Notes: generated by a model not told the origin, from the letters alone. DNA of 51,766 nucleotides from JANQRA01 sp035550735 (GCA_035550735.1 DASZOM010000002.1:1-51766); one strand, 5' to 3'; positions 34,229 to 42,900 are shown, counted from the first letter of the stretch. Numbers and translations: made by a program.

Positions 34229-34689
34229 GATGCGGACCTGTGGTTGGCCCTTCCCGGCCTGGGCCCGAGATAGCTGCGTCCAGGGTCGATCACGAAGTCG
34301 TCGCGAATCGTCCTCCGGCCGAGCAGCATCCTGAACGTCATCTCGTCTCTCGTAGTCAGGTTCACCAGCGCCTCCAGTTCCCTCCCCGCGATGATCAGCT
34401 TGGTCCTGATCGTCGGGCGCAACTCGGTCCTGCCACCGGGGTTCTTCACCTTACGCTCGCCGACCACCTCGGCCACACACACGACGGCCGGCTTCCGCTT
34501 CCGCTGGCGGGGGTGGAGCTCGAATCGGACCATCGGGGTGCCGTTCTCGGTGTAACGCTCGATGTTGAAGGCGTGCAGGGACGAGTTGTCGGCGCCGGTG
34601 TCGACCTTCGCCTTGATCTCCCCGACCCCCAGGTCGGGCAGGGAGACCCATTCCCGCCACCCGATGGTCTTCCTTCTCGCCTTCTTCAC
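34225..34689 (-). CDS. RimB-like retropepsin-fold protease (annotated as ATP-dependent zinc protease)
   Basis: A 154-aa protein of the PF05618-type family (RimB in pseudomonads). It has the single aspartic-protease motif VDTGADNSSLHA; LLGRRTI is the matching second motif of the fold. It begins the rimK cassette and is coupled to rimK by GTGA. I chose the GTG at 34689 rather than the ATG at 34797: homologues begin near RRKTIGWREWVSLP, and TATCCT (34698-34703) lies 8 nt upstream. The predicted partner is RimK. Confidence 0.85.
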   Translation of the reverse strand: MKKARRKTIGWREWVSLPDLGVGEIKAKVDTGADNSSLHAFNIERYTENGTPMVRFELHPRQRKRKPAVVCVAEVVGERKVKNPGGRTELRPTIRTKLIIAGRELEALVNLTTRDEMTFRMLLGRRTIRDDFVIDPGRSYLGPRPGRANHRSAS

Positions 34690-34771
34690 CGACCCGGAGG
34701 ATAGGGATTCACCCGGACGGATGGCTCCCCGGGCCGCTGCCCCTGCATTAGCAATCCACCCTTCAGTAAAG

Positions 34772-34807
34772 TTGACACTTGACATAGCAGATTTCATCTG
34801 ACAAGAT
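34772..34807 (+). promoter_or_regulatory. Promoter region of the small heat-shock gene
   Basis: Two overlapping TTGACA hexamers seven bases apart (34772-34777, 34779-34784); the second pairs at 17 bp with CAAGAT (34802-34807). A partial dyad CTTGACA ... TGACAAG spans them. An AGTAAAGT octamer occurs on both sides (34765 and 34817). No exact HAIR or CIRCE element was found. The ribosome-binding site AAGGAGG is at 34857-34863. Confidence 0.5.
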
Positions 34808-34873
34808 GCACAGGTAAGTAAAGTCCAAGCTTGAAGGACAACGAAAGATCATGATGAAGGAGGTACGAGAATC

Positions 34874-35284
34874 ATGTTGATGCGTTTCGACCCGTTCCAG
34901 GACTTCGACCGTCTCACCCGACAGGCGTGGGGCAATTTCCGGACGGGTTTCATGCCGGCCGACGCCTATCGCCATGACGACCGGCTCTATCTCCACATCG
35001 ACCTTCCGGGGGTCGACCCCGACTCGATCGATGTGACGGTGGAGAAGAACACGATCACGGTCTCGGCGGAGCGAAGGTTCGACATCGAGGGGACCGAGCG
35101 GGTTCTGCTCAATGAGCGACCCACCGGTGAGTTCAGCCGGCAGTTCTTCCTCGGCGAGAGTCTCGACACCGCCGCCATCGAGGCCGGTTACGACCACGGG
35201 GTGCTGACCCTGTCCATCCCGGTCGCCGAGACCGCCAAGGCTCGCAAGATCGAGGTGAACGCCTCACCCGCGCTCACCGCCTGA
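34874..35284 (+). CDS. Small heat-shock protein, Hsp20/alpha-crystallin family
   Basis: A 136-aa ATP-independent chaperone. The alpha-crystallin domain runs from about residue 30 to 120 (DRLYLHIDLPGVDPDSIDVTV, the FSRQFFLGESLD strand and GVLTLSIPVAE with the GVLTL motif). Short N-terminal arm MLMRFDPFQDFDRL, typical of the Hsp18 group. AAGGAGG lies 10 nt before the ATG, one of the best Shine-Dalgarno sites in the window. A strong terminator follows, so this is a single-gene unit. Confidence 0.95.
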   Translation: MLMRFDPFQDFDRLTRQAWGNFRTGFMPADAYRHDDRLYLHIDLPGVDPDSIDVTVEKNTITVSAERRFDIEGTERVLLNERPTGEFSRQFFLGESLDTAAIEAGYDHGVLTLSIPVAETAKARKIEVNASPALTA

Positions 35285-35306
35285 TCTTCGACTCATCGAG
35301 CCGAAG

Positions 35307-35348
35307 GGCCCCGACCACTCCTCCCGTGGTCGGGGCCTCTCTTCGTCC
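35307..35348 (+). terminator. Intrinsic terminator after hsp20
   Basis: A perfect 12-bp stem GGCCCCGACCAC / GTGGTCGGGGCC (35307-35318 and 35326-35337) with a 7-nt loop, followed by a pyrimidine-rich TCTCTTCGT. It separates hsp20 from the cupin gene. Confidence 0.85.
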
Positions 35349-35381
35349 CGGTCGGGCCTTCTTCAGGGTTAGCCTCAACAC

Positions 35382-35705
35382 ATGAGTCAAGTGTTGCCCT
35401 ACAAGCTGGCCCTGGGGAAGCTCGGCAGCGACGACCGGTACTCCGAGGTGCTCCGTGAGGGCGGCCTCAGTGCCGGCATCTACGTCCCTCACGAGACCGA
35501 CGACCAGGACGCCCACGACGAGGACGAGTTCTATGTGGTGCTCAACGGGTCGGGCTTCATCAACATCGACGGCGACCGACAGCCGTTCGGTCCCGGCGAC
35601 CTGATCTTCGTCCGTGCGGGAGCCGCCCACCAGTTCGAGGATTTCACCGCCGACTTCGCCACTTGGGCGATCTTCTGCGGCCCGCCCGCGTCCACCCGGG
35701 CCTGA
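35382..35705 (+). CDS. Cupin-domain protein
   Basis: A 107-aa single-domain cupin. HDEDEFYVVLNGSGFINIDGD and GPGDLIFVRAGAAHQFED match cupin motifs 1 and 2; His/Glu residues could bind a metal. No substrate is indicated. TAGCCT lies exactly 6 nt before the ATG (35370-35375), in line with other leaderless starts in this window. Confidence 0.88.
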   Translation: MSQVLPYKLALGKLGSDDRYSEVLREGGLSAGIYVPHETDDQDAHDEDEFYVVLNGSGFINIDGDRQPFGPGDLIFVRAGAAHQFEDFTADFATWAIFCGPPASTRA

Positions 35706-35715
35706 GCTTCGAACC

Positions 35716-35865
35716 ATGCCCGGCCGCCACTCCCGTCACGTCCCGGCCTGGCTGCTCGGTCTGATCATCGCGGTCGTCGTATTCGGCGTCATCGTGATCC
35801 TCGCCGCAGTGCTCGGCTTCGGAGATGACCCTGTCGTCGACAACCTGGGCGCCGTCTTCGATTGA
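35716..35865 (+). CDS. Small single-pass membrane protein
   Basis: A 49-aa protein with one transmembrane helix (about 12-34, WLLGLIIAVVVFGVIVILAAV) and a short acidic C-terminus. It begins 10 nt after the cupin stop, and its stop overlaps the next TTG start by 4 nt, so it is probably real and translated with the MFS gene. No function is recognised. Confidence 0.6.
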   Translation: MPGRHSRHVPAWLLGLIIAVVVFGVIVILAAVLGFGDDPVVDNLGAVFD

Positions 35866-37070
35866 GTCGGTTACCGACGGGGGCGCGACGCGCCCTCCTG
35901 CTCACCGCCCTCGGCCAGCTCCTCGTTCTCAGCCTGTGGTTCTCCGCTTCGGCGGTAGCTCCACAGTTGGGAGTCGAGTGGGGTCTCGACACCGGGGGAG
36001 AGGCCTGGCTGACCCTCGCCGTCCAAGTCGGCTTTGTCGCCGGCGCCCTCGTCTCGGCGGTGCTCAATGTCGCCGATGTCGTCCCGGCGCGCCGGCTGTT
36101 CTTCATGAGCGCCATCGGCGGCGCCATCGCCAATCTCGGGCTCCTCACGGTCGATCGGGGGGAGACGCCTCTGGCCATCGGGCTCCGTCTCCTCACCGGG
36201 ATGTTCCTCGCTGGTGTCTATCCGGCGGGGCTGAAGGTGATGGCCGGATGGTTTCGCAGCGCGCGGGGAATGGCGCTCGGGGTCCTCGTCGGAGCGGTGA
36301 CCGTGGGCTCGGCATCCCCACACCTCATCCGCGGCCTCGGGTTCGAGTGGCAAGGCGTCCTGGCTGCGGCCTCGGGTCTGGCGCTGCTGGGTGCCTTGGT
36401 GATGCTCGGTGTCGGTGACGGCCCCCATGAGGTGCCCACACCGAGGTTCCGCTGGTCACAGGTGGCCGTCGTCGCCTCGAATCGGGGAGTTCGTCTCTCC
36501 ACGCTCGGCTATCTCGGCCACATGTGGGAGCTGTACGGGATGTGGACATGGGTCGGCGCCTTCCTGGCCGCCTCGGCGGAGTCGGCCGGGACGAGCTTCG
36601 GGTCGGTGGCCGTCGTCACCTTCCTGGTGATCGCCATCGGGGGAGCGGGCTCCTGGTGGGCGGGCATCGCCGCTGATCGGCTCGGCCGAACCCGCGTCGC
36701 CGGCACCGCGATGGTCATATCCGGGTCGTGCGCATTGCTGACCTCCGTGGTCTTCGGAGCCGGGCCCTGGTTGGTCGTGCCGCTCCTCCTGGTCTGGGGT
36801 CTGAGCGTGGTGGCCGACAGCGCCCAGTTCTCGGCCATGGTGACCGAAACCGCCTCCGACGAGACCAGGGGGACCGCCCTCACCCTGCAGACCGCCCTCG
36901 GGTTCCTGCTCACCCTGGTCACCATCCGAGCCGTTCCAGCCATTGCCGAGGGGGCCACGTGGCGATGGGCGTTCCCCATCCTCGCCGTGGGGCCGGCACT
37001 GGGCACCTGGGCCATGATCCGCCTCGCCCGAAGCCCGATGGCATCCCAGCTCGCCGGGGGCCGGGGCTGA
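35862..37070 (+). CDS. Major facilitator superfamily transporter
   Basis: A 402-aa permease with 12 helices. LSLWFSASAVAPQL in helix 1 and GMFLAGVYPAGLKVMAGWF in helix 4 recall nitrate/cyanate-type MFS members. DRLGRTRVAG is the motif A repeat in the second half. Substrate unknown. The start is a TTG overlapping the small protein's stop. Its own stop shares one base with the next ATG (TGATG at 37068-37072). Confidence 0.85.
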   Translation: MSRLPTGARRALLLTALGQLLVLSLWFSASAVAPQLGVEWGLDTGGEAWLTLAVQVGFVAGALVSAVLNVADVVPARRLFFMSAIGGAIANLGLLTVDRGETPLAIGLRLLTGMFLAGVYPAGLKVMAGWFRSARGMALGVLVGAVTVGSASPHLIRGLGFEWQGVLAAASGLALLGALVMLGVGDGPHEVPTPRFRWSQVAVVASNRGVRLSTLGYLGHMWELYGMWTWVGAFLAASAESAGTSFGSVAVVTFLVIAIGGAGSWWAGIAADRLGRTRVAGTAMVISGSCALLTSVVFGAGPWLVVPLLLVWGLSVVADSAQFSAMVTETASDETRGTALTLQTALGFLLTLVTIRAVPAIAEGATWRWAFPILAVGPALGTWAMIRLARSPMASQLAGGRG

Positions 37071-37954
37071 TGCCGGTGGGCAACATGCCCGAAGCCGAGG
37101 TCGAGGTCACAGTCGACGTCGTCCGACGTCTCCTCGAGCGGCAGCGTCCCGATATCGCCGGCCACGAAGTGGTCCCGCTCGCATTCGGATGGGACAATGT
37201 CTCGTTCCGGATCGGCACCGATCTGGTGGCTCGGCTCCCCCGCCGAGCGATCGCGGTGGGCCTGCTCCGCAACGAGGCGAGATGGCTGCCCGGGCTCGCG
37301 GCCGGTCTTCCGCTGCCCATCCCGGCCCCGGTATTCGTCGGCGAGCCGGGTGCCGGCTACCCCTGGCCGTGGTCACTGGTGCCCTTCATCCCCGGGGAGC
37401 CCGCGGCCACCACGGTTGGGCTCGATCAGGAGCGGTGTGCCCGCCAACTCGGGGAATTCCTCGCCGCTCTCCACCAACCCGCTCCCCGCGACGCGCCCGC
37501 CAATCCCTATCGAGGGATCCCCCTCACCGGACGTGATGCTGGGGTGCGGGAGCGTCTCGAAGCACTGGCGGACCTCGTCGACCGTCCGCGGTTGGAGAGC
37601 CTGTGGGACCAGGCGATGAGCGCACCGCCATTCACCGGATCGGCCCCCTGGATACACGGCGACCTCCACCCGCTGAACCTCTTGGTAGTCGAGGGGTCGT
37701 TGTCCGGGGTCATCGACTTCGGCGATCTCACCGCCGGGGACCCGGCGACCGATCTCGCCGTCGGCTGGATGCTGTTCGACTCCGCCCACCGAGCCCGGTT
37801 CCGGTCGTCCTATGGCGGCGGTGACCACGCCACCTGGGCTCGAGCCCGGGGCTGGGCCCTCTCCTTGGGTCTCGCCTATCTCGCCCACTCCGCCGACAAC
37901 CCGGCGATGTCGGAGACCGGCTCGAGGACTCTCGCCGAGGTGGCGTCCGGCTGA
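37070..37954 (+). CDS. Aminoglycoside phosphotransferase family kinase
   Basis: A 294-aa protein-kinase-like enzyme. WIHGDLHPLNLLV holds the catalytic Asp198 and VIDFGDLTAGDPATDLAVG the Mg-binding Asp216. The N-terminal lobe has FGWDNVSFRIGTDLVARLP. The family includes antibiotic, fructosamine and small-alcohol kinases; nothing here singles out an antibiotic. Coupled to the MFS gene and ends 3 nt from the convergent VanW gene. Confidence 0.85.
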   Translation: MPVGNMPEAEVEVTVDVVRRLLERQRPDIAGHEVVPLAFGWDNVSFRIGTDLVARLPRRAIAVGLLRNEARWLPGLAAGLPLPIPAPVFVGEPGAGYPWPWSLVPFIPGEPAATTVGLDQERCARQLGEFLAALHQPAPRDAPANPYRGIPLTGRDAGVRERLEALADLVDRPRLESLWDQAMSAPPFTGSAPWIHGDLHPLNLLVVEGSLSGVIDFGDLTAGDPATDLAVGWMLFDSAHRARFRSSYGGGDHATWARARGWALSLGLAYLAHSADNPAMSETGSRTLAEVASG

Positions 37955-37957
37955 TCC

Positions 37958-39628
37958 TCAGAGCTCGGGGATGGTTCTCCCGTTGCAATCCAGGCCATCG
38001 CCGGGTCGATAGAAGGCGACGATCGTGTCGACCACCACCCGTCCGTCGGAGAACGTGCGCTGCCGGTCGATGGCCGACTGACGGCACTGGTTGCGGAAGC
38101 TGATGCGCTGGTCGAGCTCGGCCACCTCGACGTTGCGTGTCGAGTACATGGTCACCGTGATCGAGGTGGCGTCGTAGGTGGGCCAGATAAGGATCGGGTA
38201 GTCCGTGGAATTGGTGAGGACCAGATCGGGCCCGGGCATGGAGAGTGTGGCTTCCCGGCCGAACGGATATCTGGAGAAGTAGACCGAGTGGCTCTGGTAC
38301 TCATCGAGGTCGAGCCCGGCGAAATAGGCGGCATTGAAGAGTGTCGTGGTGAACTGGGAGACACCTCCGCCGATCTCGTCGGTCATGTGGCCGCCACGGA
38401 TGGCGCCGGCAGGCAGGTAGCCCTTCGCCCGGGTGCGGGGGCCGATGAAGTCGTTGAGGCTGAAGGTCTGGCCGGGGACGATGTAGACGCCACGGACGGC
38501 GTCGGCCATCGTCTGGATGTTGGCCACGCGGTTCTCACAGCAGGCATGGTTGGTGGTGAACTCGGACACAGGCTCGATGATCTGGGAGCCGTCGGCCCAC
38601 GCCAGCCGGACGGGATCGTCCTCGGGCCGGGTCTGCAACTCGTAGAAGGCGGAGCCGCCGCCGAGGATCGCCTCGGCCATGTGGGCGACCGACCCCGCGG
38701 AACAGCAGACCGGAGGCGCCTCCCCCTCCTCGACGACCCTCACCTGGCCATCCACCACCTCGAGCACCGGTGGGGCGAAATCTCCGATGGGGTCCGGGAA
38801 GAGCGCCTCGATCTCCTGCTGCAGCCCTTCGAGATCGACCGATGCACTCAGCCGGCCGTCCTCCACGACCGAGCCGAGGTGATTGCGGATCTGCCGGGAC
38901 GGGATGGTCTTGGCCGTCCCCGCCAGTAGAGCGATCTGCCCGTGGTCGGTGGTCTCGTTCAGATCCTGCGCCAGATCCGCCACGGCCGAGTCGGGGACCG
39001 TCGGCGGGATCGGGTCGGTGCCGGCACGGATCTCGACCGCGCCACTCGCCACGTCGGAGTCGGCGAGAGCGGCGATCACCTCCGCGATGTCGACGCCCAG
39101 CCCATCCTGGCCGGGTGCCAAATGCAGCCCCGTCTCCGGGTCATGGGTGATGGTGGGCTCGACCGGAGGCTCCAGGACGAAGTCCTCGACGGCGAGCCGG
39201 GCCGTCGCCCGCGACTCGTCGAGGTGGTAACGATCCTCGACGACGACCTCCTGGAATGGGGTGCTCGCCCAGGCGGCGAACTCGTCGATGGGGCCGTCGC
39301 CGTGACGAGCCGAGAACACGGACGCCAATGTCTCGGTGTAGTCGTACTCGAAGCCGATGTCACGGGCATCGGTGACGATCCGGCGATCGCCGAAGTCGAT
39401 GGTCACCGGGGTGTTCAGGAACTCCTCGCCCCGGCTCTGGACGACGGCGCGGGCGTCGTCGGGATGGAGACCGGAGACGTCGACCCCGGCGAAGCTGACA
39501 TTGGGTGCGATTTCGCGACCTTCGGCGGCGACGTGTGTCGTCCAGGCCACCGCGGAGACCACCATCGGTATCACGAGCGAGGGGAGTACCCACAGCCAAT
39601 TGCGCGTGTCTTCCTGGTGACGCCCCAT
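37958..39628 (-). CDS. VanW family membrane-anchored protein
   Basis: A 556-aa exported protein. One N-terminal helix (about 12-34) anchors it. A repeated beta/alpha region (45-290) resembles the peptidoglycan-binding-like YoaR domain found with VanW. The VanW domain is at about 355-480: FTTNHACCENRVANIQTMADAV, GQTFSLNDFIGPRT, GGGVSQFTTTLFNAAYFAGL. The biochemical role of VanW is unknown, but the domain occurs with glycopeptide-resistance and cell-wall genes. TAGCAT at 39640-39645 is a likely -10. It diverges from rpoB across 320 bp. Confidence 0.88.
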   Translation of the reverse strand: MGRHQEDTRNWLWVLPSLVIPMVVSAVAWTTHVAAEGREIAPNVSFAGVDVSGLHPDDARAVVQSRGEEFLNTPVTIDFGDRRIVTDARDIGFEYDYTETLASVFSARHGDGPIDEFAAWASTPFQEVVVEDRYHLDESRATARLAVEDFVLEPPVEPTITHDPETGLHLAPGQDGLGVDIAEVIAALADSDVASGAVEIRAGTDPIPPTVPDSAVADLAQDLNETTDHGQIALLAGTAKTIPSRQIRNHLGSVVEDGRLSASVDLEGLQQEIEALFPDPIGDFAPPVLEVVDGQVRVVEEGEAPPVCCSAGSVAHMAEAILGGGSAFYELQTRPEDDPVRLAWADGSQIIEPVSEFTTNHACCENRVANIQTMADAVRGVYIVPGQTFSLNDFIGPRTRAKGYLPAGAIRGGHMTDEIGGGVSQFTTTLFNAAYFAGLDLDEYQSHSVYFSRYPFGREATLSMPGPDLVLTNSTDYPILIWPTYDATSITVTMYSTRNVEVAELDQRISFRNQCRQSAIDRQRTFSDGRVVVDTIVAFYRPGDGLDCNGRTIPEL

Positions 39629-39659
39629 AGAGGGTCGCCATGCTAAGGGCGTGAGTGCA

Positions 39660-39735
39660 CGAGTAGTCGGTACTCGAGAAGTACTCGTACTCGGTACTCG
39701 GACATCCGCGTACCGCGTACCGGGGTGCCGAGTAC
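39660..39735. repeat. GTAC/TACTCG array between vanW and rpoB
   Basis: TACTCG occurs at 39671, 39682, 39688 and 39695, and its complement CGAGTA at 39660 and 39729. GTAC occurs seven times between 39670 and 39735. CGAGTA-GTCGG-TACTCG forms a hairpin at 39660-39676. The array overlaps the expected -35 zone of the vanW promoter and lies just upstream of rpoB P1, so an operator array is plausible. Confidence 0.55.
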
Positions 39736-39760
39736 GGGCAGGCCTCCCGCCCCTTCATCC

Positions 39761-39790
39761 TTGACGGTCTTCTCCCACTTGCGATAGAGT
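39761..39790 (+). promoter_or_regulatory. rpoB promoter P1
   Basis: TTGACG (39761-39766), 18-bp spacer, TAGAGT (39785-39790). Transcription would begin near 39797, giving a leader of about 150 nt. Confidence 0.6.
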
Positions 39791-39867
39791 GGGCGTCGGG
39801 CAGAATGCCCCGAGGCGTCCGTCATGGCGTGGCCGTGAGGGGCGTCTCTACAAACGAGTTTTTCCTT

Positions 39868-39901
39868 TTGGGGACATGTTCGCGCGTGTGTTAACATGTC
39901 C
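39868..39901 (+). promoter_or_regulatory. rpoB promoter P2 with overlapping perfect dyad
   Basis: TTGGGG (39868-39873) and TAACAT (39892-39897) are 18 bp apart. A perfect inverted repeat GGACATGTT (39872-39880) and AACATGTCC (39893-39901) covers both hexamers. Each arm contains the palindrome ACATGT, with centres 20 bp apart, near two helical turns. This fits a repressor operator, although as RNA it could also form a 9-bp hairpin followed by a pyrimidine-rich tail. Confidence 0.5.
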
Positions 39902-39948
39902 TTTCTTGCGTTACCCCGTTAGTACCCACGACCTCAAGGAGGCACCCC

Positions 39949-42900
39949 TTGGCTTCGCGCGTGCCTGAGCGCTTCTCATTCGGGAAGATTCCCGAAGTCC
40001 TCCCCCTTCCCAACCTCCTCGCAGTGCAACACGAGTCCTTCCAGTGGTTCCTCGACGAAGGTCTTCGAGAGATCTTCGAAGAGATCAGCCCCATCGAGGA
40101 CTTCACCGGCTCACTCGCCCTGGAGCTCACCGACCATCGCTTCGGCGAGCCACAGATGAGCCTCGAAGAGGCCCAGGAGCGCGATGCCAACTACGCCCAG
40201 CCGTTGTTCGTCACCGCCCGCTTCATGAACCGTGGGACCGGCGAGATCAAGGAGCAGCAGGTCTTCCTCGGCGACTTCCCGATCATGACCGACAAGGGGG
40301 TTTTCGTCATCAACGGGACCGAGCGGGTCATCGTCTCGCAACTGGTCCGCTCCCCCGGCATCTATTACGACGTCGCCAAGGACAAGACCTCGGACAAGCT
40401 GATCTACTCGGGGAAGATCATCCCCGGCCGCGGTGCCTGGCTCGAGTTCGACACCGACAAGAAGGACACCATCGGCGTCCGGGTCGATCGCAAGCGCCGT
40501 CAGTACATCACCGCCTTCCTCAAGGCTCTGGGGATCGCCGAGACCGACGAGGAGATCCTCGACCTCTTCGATGGCGCAGAGTCGATCAGGAACACCATCG
40601 AGCGTGACACCAACGCCGACAAGGAAGAGGCCCTCCTCGATCTCTATCGCAAGCTCCGTCCCGGCGAGCCCACGACGGTGGAGTCGGCACGCGGCCTCAT
40701 CCAGACCCTGTTCCGCAATGCCAAGCGCTACGACCTCACCAGGGTGGGCCGGTACAAGGTCGCCCAGAAGTTCGGCGAGGCGGCCCCCACCGACTACCGG
40801 GCCGAGGGCCTGCAGATGCTGCGAGACGAGGACATCGTCGACGCCATCAAGTACCTGGTCGCCCTGCACGCCGGCGAGTCGACCATGCGCACCCATCTCG
40901 GCAACGAGGTGGGCATCTCCACCGACGACATCGACCATTTCGGCAACCGGCGGATCCGCACCGTCGGCGAGCTGGTGCAGAACCAGGTCCGGGTGGGGCT
41001 CACCCGTCTCGAGCGGGTGGTCCGGGAGAGAATGACGACTCAGGACCCTGACGCCATCACGCCGCAGAGCCTGATCAACATCCGACCTGTCACCGCCGCC
41101 ATCAAAGAGTTCTTCGGGACCAGCCAGTTGAGCCAGTTCATGGACCAACCCAACCCTCTCGCCGGTCTCACCCATCGGCGTCGTCTCAACGCCCTGGGCC
41201 CCGGTGGCCTGAGCCGCGAGCGCGCCGGCTTCGAGGTCCGCGACGTGCACCCCTCGCACTACGGGCGGATGTGCCCCATCGAGACCCCCGAGGGACCGAA
41301 CATCGGTCTCATGGGATCCCTCGCCTGCTACGCCCGGGTCAACGACTTCGGGTTCATCGAGACCCCGTATCGCAAGGTCGCCAGTGGCGTTGTCTCCGAG
41401 GCGGTCGACTATCTGACCGCCACCGAGGAGGAGCGATTCGTCATCGCGCAGGCCAATGCGCCGCTCAACGCCGACGGCTCGTTCCGCAACAAGAGGGTGC
41501 TGTGCCGGGTGGCAGGGGGCGAGGTCGAGTACGTCGAGGCGAAGAGCGTCGACTACATGGATGTCTCGCCGAAGCAGATCGTCTCGGTCTCCACGTCGCT
41601 GATCCCCTTCCTCGAGCACGACGACGCCAACCGGGCGCTCATGGGCTCCAACATGCAGCGCCAGGCCGTCCCCCTCCTCACCGCCGAGTCTCCGCTGGTC
41701 GGGACCGGGGTGGAGGGCCGCGCCGCCCAGGACTCCGGCGACATGATCGTCTCCCCGGTCGAGGGTGAGGTGGTCGAAGTCACCGGTGACGAGATCGTCG
41801 TCAAGGAGAAGGGCACCAACAAGAGGCACAACTTCCCCCTCGACAAGTTCAAGCGATCCAACCAGGGCACCTGCATGAACCAGAAGCCCGTGGTCGCCGA
41901 GGGTGACAAGGTCAAGGTGGGTGATGTGCTCGCCGACGGGCCGTCGACCGAGCAGGGCGAGCTCGCCCTCGGTCGCAACCTGCTGGTCGCCTTCATGCCC
42001 TGGCAGGGCCACAACTTCGAGGACGCCATCATCATCAGCGAGCGGCTCGTCAAGGACGACGTGCTCACCTCGATCCACATCGAGGAGCACGAGATAGATG
42101 CTCGTGACACCAAGCTGGGCGCCGAGGAGATCACTCGGGACATCCCCAACGTCCCCGAGGAGGTCCTGGCCAACCTGGACGACGAGGGCATCATCCGCGT
42201 CGGCGCCGAGGTCGGCCCCGGCGACTACCTGGTCGGCAAGGTCACCCCGAAGGGCGAGACCGAGCTCACCCCCGAGGAGCGCCTCCTGCGCGCCATCTTC
42301 GGTGAGAAGGCGCGCGAGGTCCGTGACACCTCGCTCAAGGTGCCCCACGGCGAGAACGGCAAGGTGATCGCGGTCAAGGTGTTCAAGCGTGAGGACGGCT
42401 TCGATCTCTCGCCCGGGGTCAACGAGCTGGTGCGCATCTATGTGGCCACACAGCGCAAGATCTCCGAGGGTGACAAGCTGGCCGGCCGGCACGGCAACAA
42501 GGGTGTCATCTCCAAGGTCCTCCCCGAGGAGGAGATGCCCTTCCTCGCCGACGGCACACCGGTCGACATCATCCTCTCCCCGCTCGGCGTCCCCTCCCGG
42601 ATGAACCTCGGCCAAGTGCTCGAGACCCATCTCGGCTGGGCTGCCGCCCAGGGTTGGGAGCCGTTCTCCGGTGAGTCGCCGGCCTCGGTCGGTGCCAAGC
42701 CCTGGACCAAGACGGCCACCCCGGTCTTCGACGGGGCCCGCGAGGACGAGATCATGCAGGTGATCGCAGGTGCTCACCCCAATCGTGACGGCGAGCGTCT
42801 CGTCGGCGAGGACGGGAAGGCAATCCTCTATGACGGACGCACCGGTGAGCCCTTCGACACCCCCGTGACCGTCGGCTACATCTACATGCTGAAGCTGGTC

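Larger units (their letters stand above)
39629..39948. other. 320-bp VanW/rpoB divergent intergenic region
   Basis: It holds no supported gene. In order: the VanW -10 (39640-39645, minus), a GTAC/TACTCG-rich array (39660-39735), rpoB promoter P1 (39761-39790), a small GGGCA-GAA-TGCCC hairpin near the predicted start of transcription (39798-39810), a T-rich stretch (39859-39869), a perfect long dyad over promoter P2 (39868-39901), and the rpoB ribosome-binding site AAGGAGG (39936-39942). Confidence 0.7.

Noticed and set aside
34772..34850. A HAIR (HspR) or CIRCE (HrcA) operator upstream of hsp20
   Set aside because: Neither CTTGAGT-N7-ACTCAAG nor TTAGCACTC-N9-GAGTGCTAA is present; only a partial CTTG...CAAG dyad with different spacing.
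37070..37954. Calling the phosphotransferase an aminoglycoside-resistance gene
   Set aside because: Only general kinase motifs are visible. Such family members phosphorylate many small molecules and nothing nearby suggests antibiotic resistance.
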